Notes: generated from the sequence alone by a model not told the origin. Positions 35,300 to 44,506 are shown, counted from the stretch's first letter. The stretch: 64,000 bases of DNA from JAJKIP01 sp037200685 (GCA_037200685.1 JBBCIG010000015.1:129630-193629); one strand, 5' to 3'. Numbers and translations are program-made.

Positions 35300-36523
35300 A
35301 TGTCCAAAAAGCTGGTAGTGATTGGCGGGGGAGCGGCGGGTGTTTTCTGTGCCGTAAATGCAGCCCGTATGCATCCGGGCCTGGAAGTAATTATACTCGA
35401 GAAAACCAATAAGCTGTTATCTAAAGTAAAAGTAAGTGGTGGAGGCCGGTGCAATGTTGCGCATGCTTGTTTTGATATTTTGGAAATGAGTAAAAGATAC
35501 CCGCGGGGAAACAATTTTGTTAAGAAGACTTTTCATCAATTTTTCACTACGGATACCATTCAATGGTTTGAAGAAAGAGGAGTGAAGCTAAAAGCGGAAG
35601 CCGATGGAAGAATGTTTCCTGTAACTGATTCTTCGCAAACCATCATTGATTGTTTAATGAAGGAAGTGAATAAGTATAGAGTTGAAATAAGAATGATGTC
35701 TGAGGTGAGAAGTGTGAAACCTGAAAGTGACAAATTAAAAGTTGAATTGTCAGAAGGCAGACACCTGGTTGCTGATTTTGTTTGCATTGCTTGCGGTGGT
35801 TATCCGAAGATGTCAATGTTTGAGTGGCTGACATCATTAGGACATAGTATTGAAGAACCCGTACCTTCTTTATTTACGTTTAACCTACCGAAGCATCCTA
35901 TTGTTGAATTGATGGGTGTGAGTGTCGAGAAAGCAAGAGTAAAAATCATTGGAACAAAACTGGAGCAGGAAGGGCCATTATTAATTACGCATTGGGGATT
36001 AAGCGGGCCTGCGGTTTTAAAATTGAGTGCATGGGGAGCTAAAGAGTTATCAGTTAAGAGTTATGAGTTCAGCATCACAGTGAATTGGTTGCCGGAGTTT
36101 TCTGAGCAAAATTTAGCTGAACAATTCCAGACATTTCGTTTTTCTATTGCTTCGCAAAAAATTACAAGTAAAAATCCACTTGGTCTGCCGCAACGACTAT
36201 GGGAATTTTTAGTGAATTATTCAGACATTAATAAAGACACCCGCTGGGCGGATTTGCCGGCAAAAAATCAAAACAGGCTGATCAGGAATTTATGCGCCTG
36301 CGAATTTGATGTAAAAGGAAAAACAACATTTAAAGAAGAATTTGTTACCGCCGGGGGTATTAAATTAAATGAAGTGGATGCGAATATAATGATGAGTAAG
36401 AAAGTTCCCAATCTATTTTTCGCCGGGGAGATTTTGGATGTTGATGGTATTACAGGGGGATTTAATTTTCAACATGCGTGGACGAGTAGTTTTATTGCAG
36501 CGAAAGCTATTAGTAATTTTTAG
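35300..36523 (+). CDS. HI0933/YhiN-type FAD-dependent oxidoreductase
   Basis: 407 residues from MSKKLVVIGGGAAGVFCAVN; the Rossmann GxGxxG dinucleotide motif is VIGGGAAG. Further family marks are KVKVSGGGRCNVAH and, at the end, FFAGEILDVDGITGGFNFQHAWTSSFIAA. These flavoproteins are widespread with poorly known substrates. An in-frame ATG at 35222 would add 26 unconserved residues, so 35300 is preferred. Confidence 0.88.
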   Translation: MSKKLVVIGGGAAGVFCAVNAARMHPGLEVIILEKTNKLLSKVKVSGGGRCNVAHACFDILEMSKRYPRGNNFVKKTFHQFFTTDTIQWFEERGVKLKAEADGRMFPVTDSSQTIIDCLMKEVNKYRVEIRMMSEVRSVKPESDKLKVELSEGRHLVADFVCIACGGYPKMSMFEWLTSLGHSIEEPVPSLFTFNLPKHPIVELMGVSVEKARVKIIGTKLEQEGPLLITHWGLSGPAVLKLSAWGAKELSVKSYEFSITVNWLPEFSEQNLAEQFQTFRFSIASQKITSKNPLGLPQRLWEFLVNYSDINKDTRWADLPAKNQNRLIRNLCACEFDVKGKTTFKEEFVTAGGIKLNEVDANIMMSKKVPNLFFAGEILDVDGITGGFNFQHAWTSSFIAAKAISNF

Positions 36524-36598
36524 CCACAGATTACACGGATTAACACAGATCGCATTTATTAAGTTTGAGAGAAGAGAATTGTATAATTGTTTCGAAAA

Positions 36599-37564
36599 TT
36601 ATTTATCGAGTTGCGGTTTTAGTTGTGTATACGACCATGCAGTAAAAGGAAGAAGGATTAAAAGAAAAATAACCCACCAGGATTTGATAATAAACCATAG
36701 AACAGTAATAATTAATAAAAGATAGATGGGGTAAAAGAAAAGAAGAATGCCCGTAGTCACTGAATCATAATGATCATTATGCGCCGTTCTTTTCCAGGTG
36801 AACTTTTTTACGGGAATAAACAAAGGAATATGCGTTAGTAAACCGACAATGGCGGGAATAAAAAGAATAATTTTTTTGAATAGCGATGGTCTTATTTCCA
36901 GCATCTTTTTCTGTTTTTGTTTATCTGTCTTAGGTATTTCATAAATCAGTTTTTCCAATTGTTTTCTCAGGTCTTTGTTGAAGGACTGGTATTTTACCCC
37001 ATCTGGTTCATCGAGATTAAATTCCTCTTTTGATATAATCTCTCCGAAGTTGATAAACATATTTTTTCCAAAACGATGATAGGAGCTATAGTTAATTCCA
37101 ACCGGCAATATTTTTAATGGAATATTTTCTTCCCAGGCCTTTATGGCCAATCTTGCTGTTCCTTTTTTTAAGGGCCGAAGATGCCATTCGTTGATACACT
37201 TGCCTTCGCTGAAGATCATTACTATTTTATTTTCTTTAAATAGGTCAATACAATCATCGAATGTTTTATAATTAGCTGATAAATTTTCCGCTCCTTCGCT
37301 GGTACGGTATACCGGCAAAATTTTCATGGCGGTAAGAATGCGGATAATGAATTTCTTTTTAAAAACATCGCCGCGGGCTAAAGACCATATTGATTCTTTA
37401 AACAGTGTGTCAAGAATAACAGAATCGAGAAAAGAGTTGGGATGATTGCAGGCGAGGAGAAGGGGCCCATTCATTTTCAGGTGTTCCGGTTTATTGATGA
37501 TCACCTTGCGGCAAAAGATAAGCATAGCAATACGAACGGTGATTTTGAGGAACCGGTAGAGCAA
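36599..37564 (-). CDS. PlsC-like lysophospholipid acyltransferase
   Basis: 321 residues from a TTG at 37564 (LLYRFLKITVRIA), chosen because upstream codons run into the dispersed repeat. The acyltransferase motif is NHPNSFLD with five residues between His and Asp instead of the usual four; IFSEGKCINEWHLRPLKKGT carries the second motif (usually FPEG). Two or three membrane helices lie at the C-terminus (LLFFYPIYLLLIITVLWFI). Predicted to esterify lysophosphatidate-type lipids at the inner membrane. Confidence 0.75.
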   Translation of the reverse strand: MLYRFLKITVRIAMLIFCRKVIINKPEHLKMNGPLLLACNHPNSFLDSVILDTLFKESIWSLARGDVFKKKFIIRILTAMKILPVYRTSEGAENLSANYKTFDDCIDLFKENKIVMIFSEGKCINEWHLRPLKKGTARLAIKAWEENIPLKILPVGINYSSYHRFGKNMFINFGEIISKEEFNLDEPDGVKYQSFNKDLRKQLEKLIYEIPKTDKQKQKKMLEIRPSLFKKIILFIPAIVGLLTHIPLFIPVKKFTWKRTAHNDHYDSVTTGILLFFYPIYLLLIITVLWFIIKSWWVIFLLILLPFTAWSYTQLKPQLDK

Positions 37565-37612
37565 GTGGGGGAGTTTTGGTGAATATAGTAAGGAATTCCG
37601 AAAGTGGTGAGT

Positions 37613-37651
37613 AGCGAACAGGAAGTACAAGAGTGCGACGCAACAGAAGCT
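37613..37651 (+). repeat. Dispersed GAGTGCGACGCAAC repeat, copy 7
   Basis: AGCGAACAGGAAGTACAAGA then GTGCGACGCAACAGAAGC, at the 5' side of the acyltransferase gene. Confidence 0.8.
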
Positions 37652-37726
37652 AAATCAGGGTGTTGAAGCTGGGTTCATGGTCAAAAAAACCTGCCGCCGG
37701 AAGCCTGAAACCCGGAATATTTCGCC

Positions 37727-37734
37727 TATCTTTG
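37727..37734 (+). promoter_or_regulatory. -7 element of rpsA
   Basis: TATCTTTG matches TAnnTTTG, 34 bp before the rpsA ATG. No good TTG at -33. Confidence 0.6.
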
Positions 37735-37768
37735 CAGCCCCGATTTAAAAAACCTTCGGGATTTATTT

Positions 37769-39697
37769 ATGTTTGAAAACATTTTTAGAAAACAATTAAA
37801 CGCTGATGCACAGGAGAATGCGGCTGCTGATATAGCAGAAGCACCTACAGCGACAAAAACTGCACCTGTGGTAGTGGAGACCGCCCACGATGATTTTGAC
37901 TGGAGCGTGGACAAACGCAACATTACCTCTTACACAAAAGAAGAAAAAGAAAAGTACGACCAGGTGTATGACAACACTTTCGTGCAATTGAGCGACAGTG
38001 AACTGATCAAAGGAACTGTTGTAGGATTGACAAAAACTGATGTGGTATTGAACATTGGTTTTAAAAGTGATGGTTTGATCTCTTTGAATGAATTCCGCGA
38101 TTTACCTAACCTGCAAATCGGCGATGAAGTGGAAGTGATGGTGGTTGAGAAAGAAGACCGTGATGGTCATCTGAACCTGAGCCGCAAACAAGCCCGTATC
38201 ACCCGTGCATGGGAAAGAATTGTGGAAGTACATAAGACTGGCGAAGTAATTACCGGAACTGTTACCTCCAAAACCAAAGGTGGATTGATCGTTGATGTTT
38301 TCGGAATGGAAACATTTTTACCGGGTTCACAAATTGATGTGAAGCCTGTAACTGATTACGATCAGTTTGTTGGTAAAACAATGGAATTTAAAGTTGTGAA
38401 GATCAACGAAGCAATTAAGAATGCAGTTGTATCTCATAAAGCCCTTATCGAAAGCGATATCGAAGCACAACGTGCAGAGATCATGAGCAAGCTGGAGAAA
38501 GGACAGGTATTGGAAGGAACAGTGAAGAACATTACTGACTTCGGCGCCTTTATGGATTTGGGTGGATTGGACGGATTATTATATATCACCGATATTTCAT
38601 GGGGACGTATTTCTCATCCGAGTGAAGTGCTGAAGATGGATCAGAAGATCCGTGTGGTGGTACTTGATTTTGATGATGAGAAAAAACGTATCAGCCTTGG
38701 CCTGAAACAATTGACGCCGCATCCTTGGGATGTATTAACTGAAAACATCAGTGAAGGAAATATTGTGAAAGGTAAAGTGGTGAACATTGAAGATTATGGT
38801 GCGTTCCTTGAGATCATGCCAGGTGTAGAAGGCCTTGTTCACGTAAGTGAGATAACATGGGCGAATACACCGATCAATGCTAAAGAATTCTTTAAGCTTG
38901 GTGATGAGCATGAAGCAAAGATTGTAACGTTAGATAAAGCAAATCGTAAGATGAGCTTATCTATCAAACAACTTTCGCCTGATCCATGGAATGATATTGA
39001 AACAAAATTCGCGGAAAGCAGCCGTCATACCGGTTTAGTGAAGAACATTACTAATTATGGTGTGTTCGTTGAATTGGCCCCGGGCATCGGTGGTATGATC
39101 CATATCAGCGACCTGAGCTGGCTGAAACGTTTCAATCATCCAAGCGAATACATAAAAGTTGGTGCGAATATCGATGTAGTGATCATGGGCATTGATAAAG
39201 AAAACCGCAAACTTCAATTAGGACATAAACAACTGGAAGAAGATCCATGGAATACATTGCAGGATACATTCGCTATCGGCAGTGTGCATGAAGGAACAGT
39301 TCTACGCCGCGATGATAAAGGCGCTGTTGTTCAGTTGCCTTATGGTTTAGAAGGTTTCGCCCCTAACCGTCATCTTGCGAAAGAAGATGGAAAGGCCATC
39401 GGCGCTGATGAAACCGCACAGTTCATGGTGATCGAATTCGACCGTAACGAAAAACGTATTGTTCTTTCTCATACACGTATATGGGAACAGGGACAAGTAC
39501 AGGAAAAAGAAACGATCAAGAAAGAAGCAAGAACTGAAGCTGAAAAAACAAAGAAAGCAGTTAAGAATATCCAGAGTAAAGTAGAAAAAGCGACATTAGG
39601 TGACCTGGGTGTATTAGCTGATCTGAAAAAGAAAATGGAAAGTGGTGAAGGCGAGGCTTCCGCTGCTGCTCCTGAAGAAACAAAATCAGAAGAATAA
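37769..39697 (+). CDS. rpsA: 30S ribosomal protein S1
   Basis: 642 residues. S1 OB-fold repeats are visible in order (for example LIKGTVVGLTKTDVVLNIGF, VITGTVTSKTKGGLIVDVFG, VLEGTVKNITDFGAFMDLGG, IVKGKVVNIEDYGAFLEIMP, HTGLVKNITNYGVFVELAPG and a degenerate last one), six in all, as in long-type S1. An acidic low-complexity N-terminus and a Lys/Glu/Ala-rich C-terminus flank them. S1 delivers mRNA to the 30S. In Bacteroidota, which use few Shine-Dalgarno sites, S1 is expected to matter for initiation. Confidence 0.97.
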   Translation: MFENIFRKQLNADAQENAAADIAEAPTATKTAPVVVETAHDDFDWSVDKRNITSYTKEEKEKYDQVYDNTFVQLSDSELIKGTVVGLTKTDVVLNIGFKSDGLISLNEFRDLPNLQIGDEVEVMVVEKEDRDGHLNLSRKQARITRAWERIVEVHKTGEVITGTVTSKTKGGLIVDVFGMETFLPGSQIDVKPVTDYDQFVGKTMEFKVVKINEAIKNAVVSHKALIESDIEAQRAEIMSKLEKGQVLEGTVKNITDFGAFMDLGGLDGLLYITDISWGRISHPSEVLKMDQKIRVVVLDFDDEKKRISLGLKQLTPHPWDVLTENISEGNIVKGKVVNIEDYGAFLEIMPGVEGLVHVSEITWANTPINAKEFFKLGDEHEAKIVTLDKANRKMSLSIKQLSPDPWNDIETKFAESSRHTGLVKNITNYGVFVELAPGIGGMIHISDLSWLKRFNHPSEYIKVGANIDVVIMGIDKENRKLQLGHKQLEEDPWNTLQDTFAIGSVHEGTVLRRDDKGAVVQLPYGLEGFAPNRHLAKEDGKAIGADETAQFMVIEFDRNEKRIVLSHTRIWEQGQVQEKETIKKEARTEAEKTKKAVKNIQSKVEKATLGDLGVLADLKKKMESGEGEASAAAPEETKSEE

Positions 39698-39719
39698 TTT
39701 TTGTTTTATAAAATTTTCC

Positions 39720-39748
39720 AAGGCTGCCTGTTTTCAGGCAGCCTTTTT
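39720..39748 (+). terminator. Terminator of rpsA
   Basis: AAGGCTGCCTG (39720-39730), loop TTTT, CAGGCAGCCTT (39735-39745) and a T tract: a textbook intrinsic terminator. Confidence 0.9.
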
Positions 39749-39820
39749 GTTATGATAAAGGTGTTTTAAGTAGATTGCAAAGAATTGCTATAAATAGAAT
39801 TTGCCAGAAAAAAGACGCAC

Positions 39821-40606
39821 ATGGCTTCGCTGAGTGAACGGTTAAGGAATTTTAAATTAGTAAGAAAAATAGTATATGCTATTGTCGGCGCCTTTTCTTA
39901 TCCGGGGCTGGCGATTATCAATAAATTAAAAATATCCGGCACTGAACATCTCAAAAATCTTCCAAGGGAAAATGTTTTATTCGTCAGTAATCACCAAACT
40001 TATTTCGCCGATGTAATTACTTTCCTGCATATTTTTTGTGCGGTGAAATGGGGAAAGAAAAACAGGTTGGGGGTGCCTTATTATTTATTGAACCCTTTTA
40101 CAAGAGTAAATTATGTAGCGGCCGAACAAACAATGAAAGGAAGCTGGATCAGCCGGTTGTTTACTCTTGCTGGTGCGCTAACCGTGCGAAGAACATGGAA
40201 TGCTGAATCGAAAGAAAAGCTCAAAGGCCTTGATCCATCCGATACACGAAAAATAACCAGGGCATTAAGCAAGAATTGGGTGATCACATTTCCGCAAGGA
40301 ACTACCAAACCATTCGCACCGGGAAGAAAAGGAACGGCACTTATCATTAAACAAAATAAACCGATCGTGATACCGGTTGTAATAAACGGTTTCTGGCGGG
40401 CTTTTAATAAAAAAGGATTGAAATTTCGGAAAAAAGGAACACTGCTTTCAGTACGCTTTAAAGAACCTTTAGTGATAGATTATGATGCCCGGACGGAGGA
40501 TATTCTTGCCCAGTTGATGGATGCCATTGAGCAAAGTAAAGAGTATATGATGAAGGGAAAGCATCATCGTATGGCGAATGCAGCTGCTCCGGAAAAACTC
40601 GTATAA
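39821..40606 (+). CDS. PlsC-like acyltransferase (second)
   Basis: 261 residues. The active-site motif is NHQTYFAD, again with five residues between His and Asp; FPQGTTKPFAPGRKGTA replaces the usual FPEG block, and PIVIPVVINGFWRAF follows. Likely 1-acylglycerol-3-phosphate acyltransferase-like, on the inner membrane face. Monocistronic between the rpsA terminator and the tRNA region. Confidence 0.75.
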   Translation: MASLSERLRNFKLVRKIVYAIVGAFSYPGLAIINKLKISGTEHLKNLPRENVLFVSNHQTYFADVITFLHIFCAVKWGKKNRLGVPYYLLNPFTRVNYVAAEQTMKGSWISRLFTLAGALTVRRTWNAESKEKLKGLDPSDTRKITRALSKNWVITFPQGTTKPFAPGRKGTALIIKQNKPIVIPVVINGFWRAFNKKGLKFRKKGTLLSVRFKEPLVIDYDARTEDILAQLMDAIEQSKEYMMKGKHHRMANAAAPEKLV

Positions 40607-40690
40607 AATATTATTGCTGAACTAGTAAAATCATTTTGCCATTATACCCGGCGAGGTTATTTTTTGCCGCGGTCCACAGGATGCTGCGCA

Positions 40691-40781
40691 AGAGATGGCA
40701 GAGCGGTCGTCCTGCGGAAATGTGGCGGTCTTGTCCGCAGGATCCCGTGGAAAAACCGTTGACTGTAACAGGTCCGGGTTC
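40691..40781 (+). pseudogene. Disrupted tRNA-Ser copy
   Basis: AGAGATGGCAGAGCGGTCG (40691-40709) and AAAACCGTTGACTGTAACAG with GTCCGGG (to about 40779) match the real tRNA-Ser at 41093. In between, the anticodon arm is interrupted by TCCTGCGGA...TCCGCAGGATCCCGTGG, an inverted-repeat segment, with a shortened copy of ATGnGGCGGTCTTG inside. The 5' and 3' acceptor ends are missing. Not a functional tRNA. Confidence 0.75.
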
Positions 40782-40801
40782 TATAAATGATGTTTATTTA
40801 A

Positions 40802-41056
40802 TTGTCTTACTTCGCATATATCATTCAAAGTGTTCCAACAAATTCTTATTATTTTGGGCATTTCGAAGATATCTCAATTCGTCTAAGAATCCACAACGCC
40901 GGAAAGGTTCGCTCTACAAAAGGGAAACGACCCTGGGCCATTCATTATAAAGAAGAATTTTCTACAAGGTCTGAAGCATATAAAAGGGAATTATTTTTTA
41001 AATCTCTCGAAGGAAGAATGTGGTTAACAGATCAGGGTATTATTTCTCCCAGATAA
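40802..41056 (+). CDS. GIY-YIG family small protein
   Basis: 84 residues with a TTG start (the preceding codon is a stop). The GIY-YIG fold is recognisable as AYIIQS...YYFGHFEDISIRLRIHN (first Tyr, second Tyr, Arg) and SEAYKRELFFKS (Glu), plus GKVRSTKGKRPW. Small stand-alone domains like this are called UvrC-like or YhbQ-like nucleases; activity unproven. It lies exactly between the disrupted and the intact tRNA-Ser, which suggests local duplication or insertion. Confidence 0.8.
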   Translation: MSYFAYIIQSVPTNSYYFGHFEDISIRLRIHNAGKVRSTKGKRPWAIHYKEEFSTRSEAYKRELFFKSLEGRMWLTDQGIISPR

Positions 41057-41080
41057 TTTTTTTACCAAGGCTTCATCTCT

Positions 41081-41088
41081 TATTTTTG
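41081..41088 (+). promoter_or_regulatory. -7 element of tRNA-Ser
   Basis: TATTTTTG fits TAnnTTTG and ends four bases before the mature tRNA. Confidence 0.5.
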
Positions 41089-41092
41089 TGCC

Positions 41093-41177
41093 GGAGAGAT
41101 GGCAGAGCGGTCGAATGCGGCGGTCTTGAAAACCGTTGACTGTAACAGGTCCGGGGGTTCGAATCCCTCTCTCTCCG
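41093..41177 (+). tRNA. tRNA-Ser (anticodon UGA)
   Basis: Acceptor GGAGAGA (41093-41099) pairs with TCTCTCC (41170-41176), discriminator G. Anticodon stem GCGGT/ACCGT with loop CTTGAAA gives anticodon TGA. T loop TTCGAAT with stem GGGGG/CCCTC. A long variable arm is present, as in class II tRNAs. No CCA is encoded. Confidence 0.95.
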
Positions 41178-41209
41178 CTTTTAGCTGTTTGTCTAAGTAA
41201 ACTCTTGTA

Positions 41210-41254
41210 AAGAAAGCCTTCAAATAAATGTTTTTGAAGGCTTTCTTATTTTTA
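41210..41254 (+). terminator. Terminator after tRNA-Ser
   Basis: AAGAAAGCCTTCAAA (41210-41224) pairs with TTTGAAGGCTTTCTT (41233-41247), then a T-rich tail. Confidence 0.85.
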
Positions 41255-41397
41255 AGTATACGTCACTTTACGCCAGTAATATTATCCTGTCAAGTAAACT
41301 GCAAATTGAAATAACCTAATTTTTAATTTAGTGACCAGTATGTGATTTATGCTCTAAATTTCAGTTTCGATCTTTTGATATTGCACCTGTCAATTGA

Positions 41398-41490
41398 TTA
41401 CTCCGTTTCAATCAATAGCTGGTTAGGATCAAATCCTTTGTCTTCCAAACTTTCTGTAATATCGCAAAACATTTTCTGCAGGATAGGCAT
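41398..41490 (-). CDS. Possible small acidic protein or gene remnant
   Basis: Thirty codons on the minus strand, MPILQKMFCDITESLEDKG then FDPNQLLIETE, with protein-like amphipathic composition and an in-frame stop upstream. I do not recognise it. It may be a real small protein or the end of a decayed gene; the surrounding gap has no other candidate. Confidence 0.3.
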   Translation of the reverse strand: MPILQKMFCDITESLEDKGFDPNQLLIETE

Positions 41491-41582
41491 ATCTTTGTTT
41501 TCTTATGGGACAACATCGAAAAACGGGAGGAAAACACCCTGCAGCCATGAGTAAATAATTCACTAACCTTAAATTTAAATGT

Positions 41583-41678
41583 ATGCCGAAAAAAAACGCC
41601 GGATCCAGGAAGAATAAGCCAACAAAAAAGAAAAGTTCAGCACAGAAGAAAGCGAATCCAAAGAAAAAAGCACGCTAA
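41583..41678 (+). CDS. Lysine-rich 31-residue peptide
   Basis: MPKKNAGSRKNKPTKKKSSA then QKKANPKKKAR: 14 Lys and 2 Arg out of 31. ATG preceded by an A/T-rich start region and followed within 20 bp by a strong hairpin terminator, which supports expression. It resembles small basic nucleic-acid-binding proteins by composition only. Confidence 0.55.
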   Translation: MPKKNAGSRKNKPTKKKSSAQKKANPKKKAR

Positions 41679-41693
41679 GATTAAAACGCACAG

Positions 41694-41716
41694 AGCCCGG
41701 TTAATAGCCGGGCTTC
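41694..41716 (+). terminator. Terminator after the lysine-rich peptide
   Basis: AGCCCGG (41694-41700), loop TTAATAG, CCGGGCT (41708-41714) and TTCTTAT. Confidence 0.8.
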
Positions 41717-42297
41717 TTATATAAAGCAACTCACCAATAGTAGTGAAAATCGCAGATGCGAAAAACGAACCGAACCTTATTGAATAGTCATCATAAGAGA
41801 GATACATTGAGATTGATCTGAAAGAAACAAGTCAAATTGCTTATGATGAGTTTGTGAAAAGTCATAGTTAAGCAGTGGATTTTATTTTGTTATAGTATAT
41901 TTTTCTTCTTATTTTTTATGTCAAGTTCTTCAATTAAACTAATTCTCTTTCTCTATACTACTTCATTTATATCATTGTTGATGTAAACTGATTTTCCAAA
42001 TTTGATCTAGTTATCTGGCGATTTTTTCTAGCCAATAGAAAAACAATCTCGATTTATATCTAAAGATAATTCGAGTGCAGAATTGTTAAATTCTATCTTC
42101 TATTTTGCATTACCATTAACAAAAACCTAACCTATTCTATGAAACCAAAATTGCACAGCCTGTACGGTATCATTTACCGTTATCCTTCCGGCATTAAGTG
42201 CTTCAGTATTTACCAAATAAGTAAAAGAGTAACCTGGTAGATTATTAGATAAATAAACTACCTCAAATTCATTTCATTTTTTAATAAAACAAAACCC
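41717..42297. other. AT-rich gap with possible gene remnants
   Basis: No intact gene. From 41740 a frame reads VKIADAKNEPNLIE, two stops, then RYIEIDLKETSQIAYDEFVKSHS, which looks like a decayed small gene. At 42139 MKPKLHS is followed in another frame by a signal-peptide-like string (VSFTVILPALSASVFTK) and a stop. The rest shows nothing I can name. Confidence 0.4.
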
Positions 42298-44437
42298 ATG
42301 AAACGATCAAAACTGATGATCTTATGCATGCTGATAATTTCAGCAAGTTCGAATGCCCAGTTTCAATACCCGGGCTATCGGAGTGGAAACTACACTGGTG
42401 TAAACGGTGTATTTTTTTAATCCCGCTAATGTCGCGGACAGCCGTTATCGCTGGGATGTAAACCTTGTCAGCTTAAATGGCGGCATTGGCAATAACAATG
42501 CATCTTTCAAATTAAAAAATATCGATGATGCATTTAGCGGTGATGTAGACAGCCTGCTTTTTGGCACCTCTGCAAAAAATACAAATGCCCTGGCTCTTGT
42601 AGATGTATTCGGGCCTTCCGTTATGTTTAACACAAGTTCTAAATTAAGCTTTGCTATCACGACGAGGGTAAGGGCACAGGCGAATGCTAATAACATTGAT
42701 GGTAAATTCATTCAATCTATTGATGCTTCATTGAATCAAAGCACGCCATTTTCATTAAGCAGTAATGCAAAGCAAAAATTAGCGCTCAATGGATGGACGG
42801 ACCTTGGCGCTACAGTAGGCGCAGTATTATTTGACAAAGGAAAACATTTTTTAAAAGGTGGGGTAACGCTTAAATATGTAGCAGGTGCGGCAAATAGTTT
42901 CGCTAACATTAATAATTTCCAGGGCACTGTCAATAAAGATTTGGCCGGTGATTATTATTTGACTAATTCTTCAGGCGTTATCGCATTAGGTTACAGCGGA
43001 TATGATTTCGATGATTTTGAAGCATCAGATGTATTTAAATTCAACGGGCATGGTTATGGCGCTGACATCGGCCTTGTTTATGAATACCGCCCTGATGAAA
43101 ATAAAACAGGAAAATATGAGAATAAGTATAAATTCAAAGTGGGTGTTTCTTTATTAGATGCAGGAAGGATCAAATATAAGCCACGGACCAATGAATACGG
43201 GAGCTATACAGTTAGCATTTCAGGAGCTGAAACATGGTACACCAAAGACCTGGACGGAAAATCTTTACGTGAAATAAAAACTTATCTTGATAGCAAGCCA
43301 GCTTTATTTACTAATAATGGTCTTTCACTTTCTTCATACAATGTAAAATTGCCTACTACTTTACAAGGAAATGTAGACTGGAACATTCACAAAGATTTCT
43401 TTGTGGATTTGGGCGGACAATTTAACCTTACAAAGAAAAGCAGCACTTATAATTCTTTCTATTACAACAGCGTTACGCTTACGCCACGTTATGAAGGAAG
43501 AACATTTGGTGTATACATACCGCTTAATTATAACCCGCTTACTGATTTCAATGCAGGTGTTTCACTTCGTGCCGGTCCATTCTTCGTAGGATCAGGAAGT
43601 GTCTTGACTGCCCTGGTTGATAAATCAAAGCAGGCTGATATTCATTTTGGAATTCGCTTCGGCAGCTTGCAGAAAAAAGAGAAAAAACAAAAAGAAACAT
43701 TTGTTGATAAAGTAATCACCACACCCGTTGATACGGATAACGATGGTGTATATGACGCAAATGATAAATGCCCAACAGTAGCAGGTCTTGCAAAATACCA
43801 GGGTTGTCCCGTACCAGATACGGATAGAGACGGTATTAATGATGAAGATGATCAATGCCCTACTATTACAGGTTTGATAAAGTACAAAGGATGCCCTGTT
43901 CCTGACACGGATAATGATGGCGTGAATGATGAGTATGACAAATGTCCTTCTGTTCCGGGTTCTGCAAGATATGCAGGTTGCCCTATACCAGATACTGATG
44001 GAGATGGAATCAATGATGAAGAAGACAGGTGCCCTTCACTCGCTGGTACTACAGCTAATCACGGATGTCCTGAAATAAAAGCGGAAGTAGAGAAGAAAGT
44101 AAATACGGTTGCTAAAAAAATCCTGTTCCAAACAGGTAAAAGTATTCTGCTAACTTCTTCAGTGAAACAACTGGACCAGTTGATCGCTGTACTGAAACAG
44201 GATACAGACCTGAAATTATCTGTAGAAGGACATACGGATAATACAGGCAATGCGGATAAGAATTTACTGTTATCACAAAAAAGAGCGGATGCGGTAAAAG
44301 CTTATTTGCTGAAAAAAGGAATCAGCGAAACAAGGATTAGCACGGAGGGATTTGGTGTTACTATGCCAATAGCTGATAATAAAACAGCTTTAGGAAGAAC
44401 TAAAAACAGGCGAGTAGAATTAAAACTTAATTATTAA
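42298..44437 (+). CDS. OmpA-family protein with DUF5723-like barrel and TSP3 repeats, frameshifted
   Basis: ATG 42298 opens a signal peptide (MKRSKLMILCMLIISASSNAQ) ending at a stop just after a run of seven T (42412-42418). With six T the frame continues as GVFFNPANVADSRYRWDVNL, giving a 712-residue protein. It has an N-terminal barrel-like region (to about residue 470), four thrombospondin type 3 calcium repeats (DTDNDGVYDANDKCP, DTDRDGINDEDDQCP and two more), and a C-terminal OmpA peptidoglycan-binding domain (LSVEGHTDNTGNADKNLLLSQKRADAV). Anchors the outer membrane to the wall. Confidence 0.85.
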
Positions 44438-44455
44438 TAAAAGAATAGTTTAAAT

Positions 44456-44488
44456 AAAAATCCCTTGTTGTATGACAAGGGATTTTTT
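44456..44488. terminator. Bidirectional terminator
   Basis: AAAAATCCCTTGT pairs with ACAAGGGATTTTT around a TGTATG loop. A/T tracts on both sides serve the convergent OmpA and response-regulator genes. Confidence 0.9.
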
Positions 44489-44506
44489 ATTTATAAGATG
44501 CCGCAA

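Noticed and set aside
40636..40950. A 104-codon frame crossing the broken tRNA and the GIY-YIG gene
   Set aside because: It overlaps the clear GIY-YIG frame and reads through the tRNA copy.
41342..41554. A 70-codon plus-strand frame after the tRNA-Ser terminator
   Set aside because: Low-complexity, no start context and no protein-like pattern; the opposite strand has the better, though weak, candidate.
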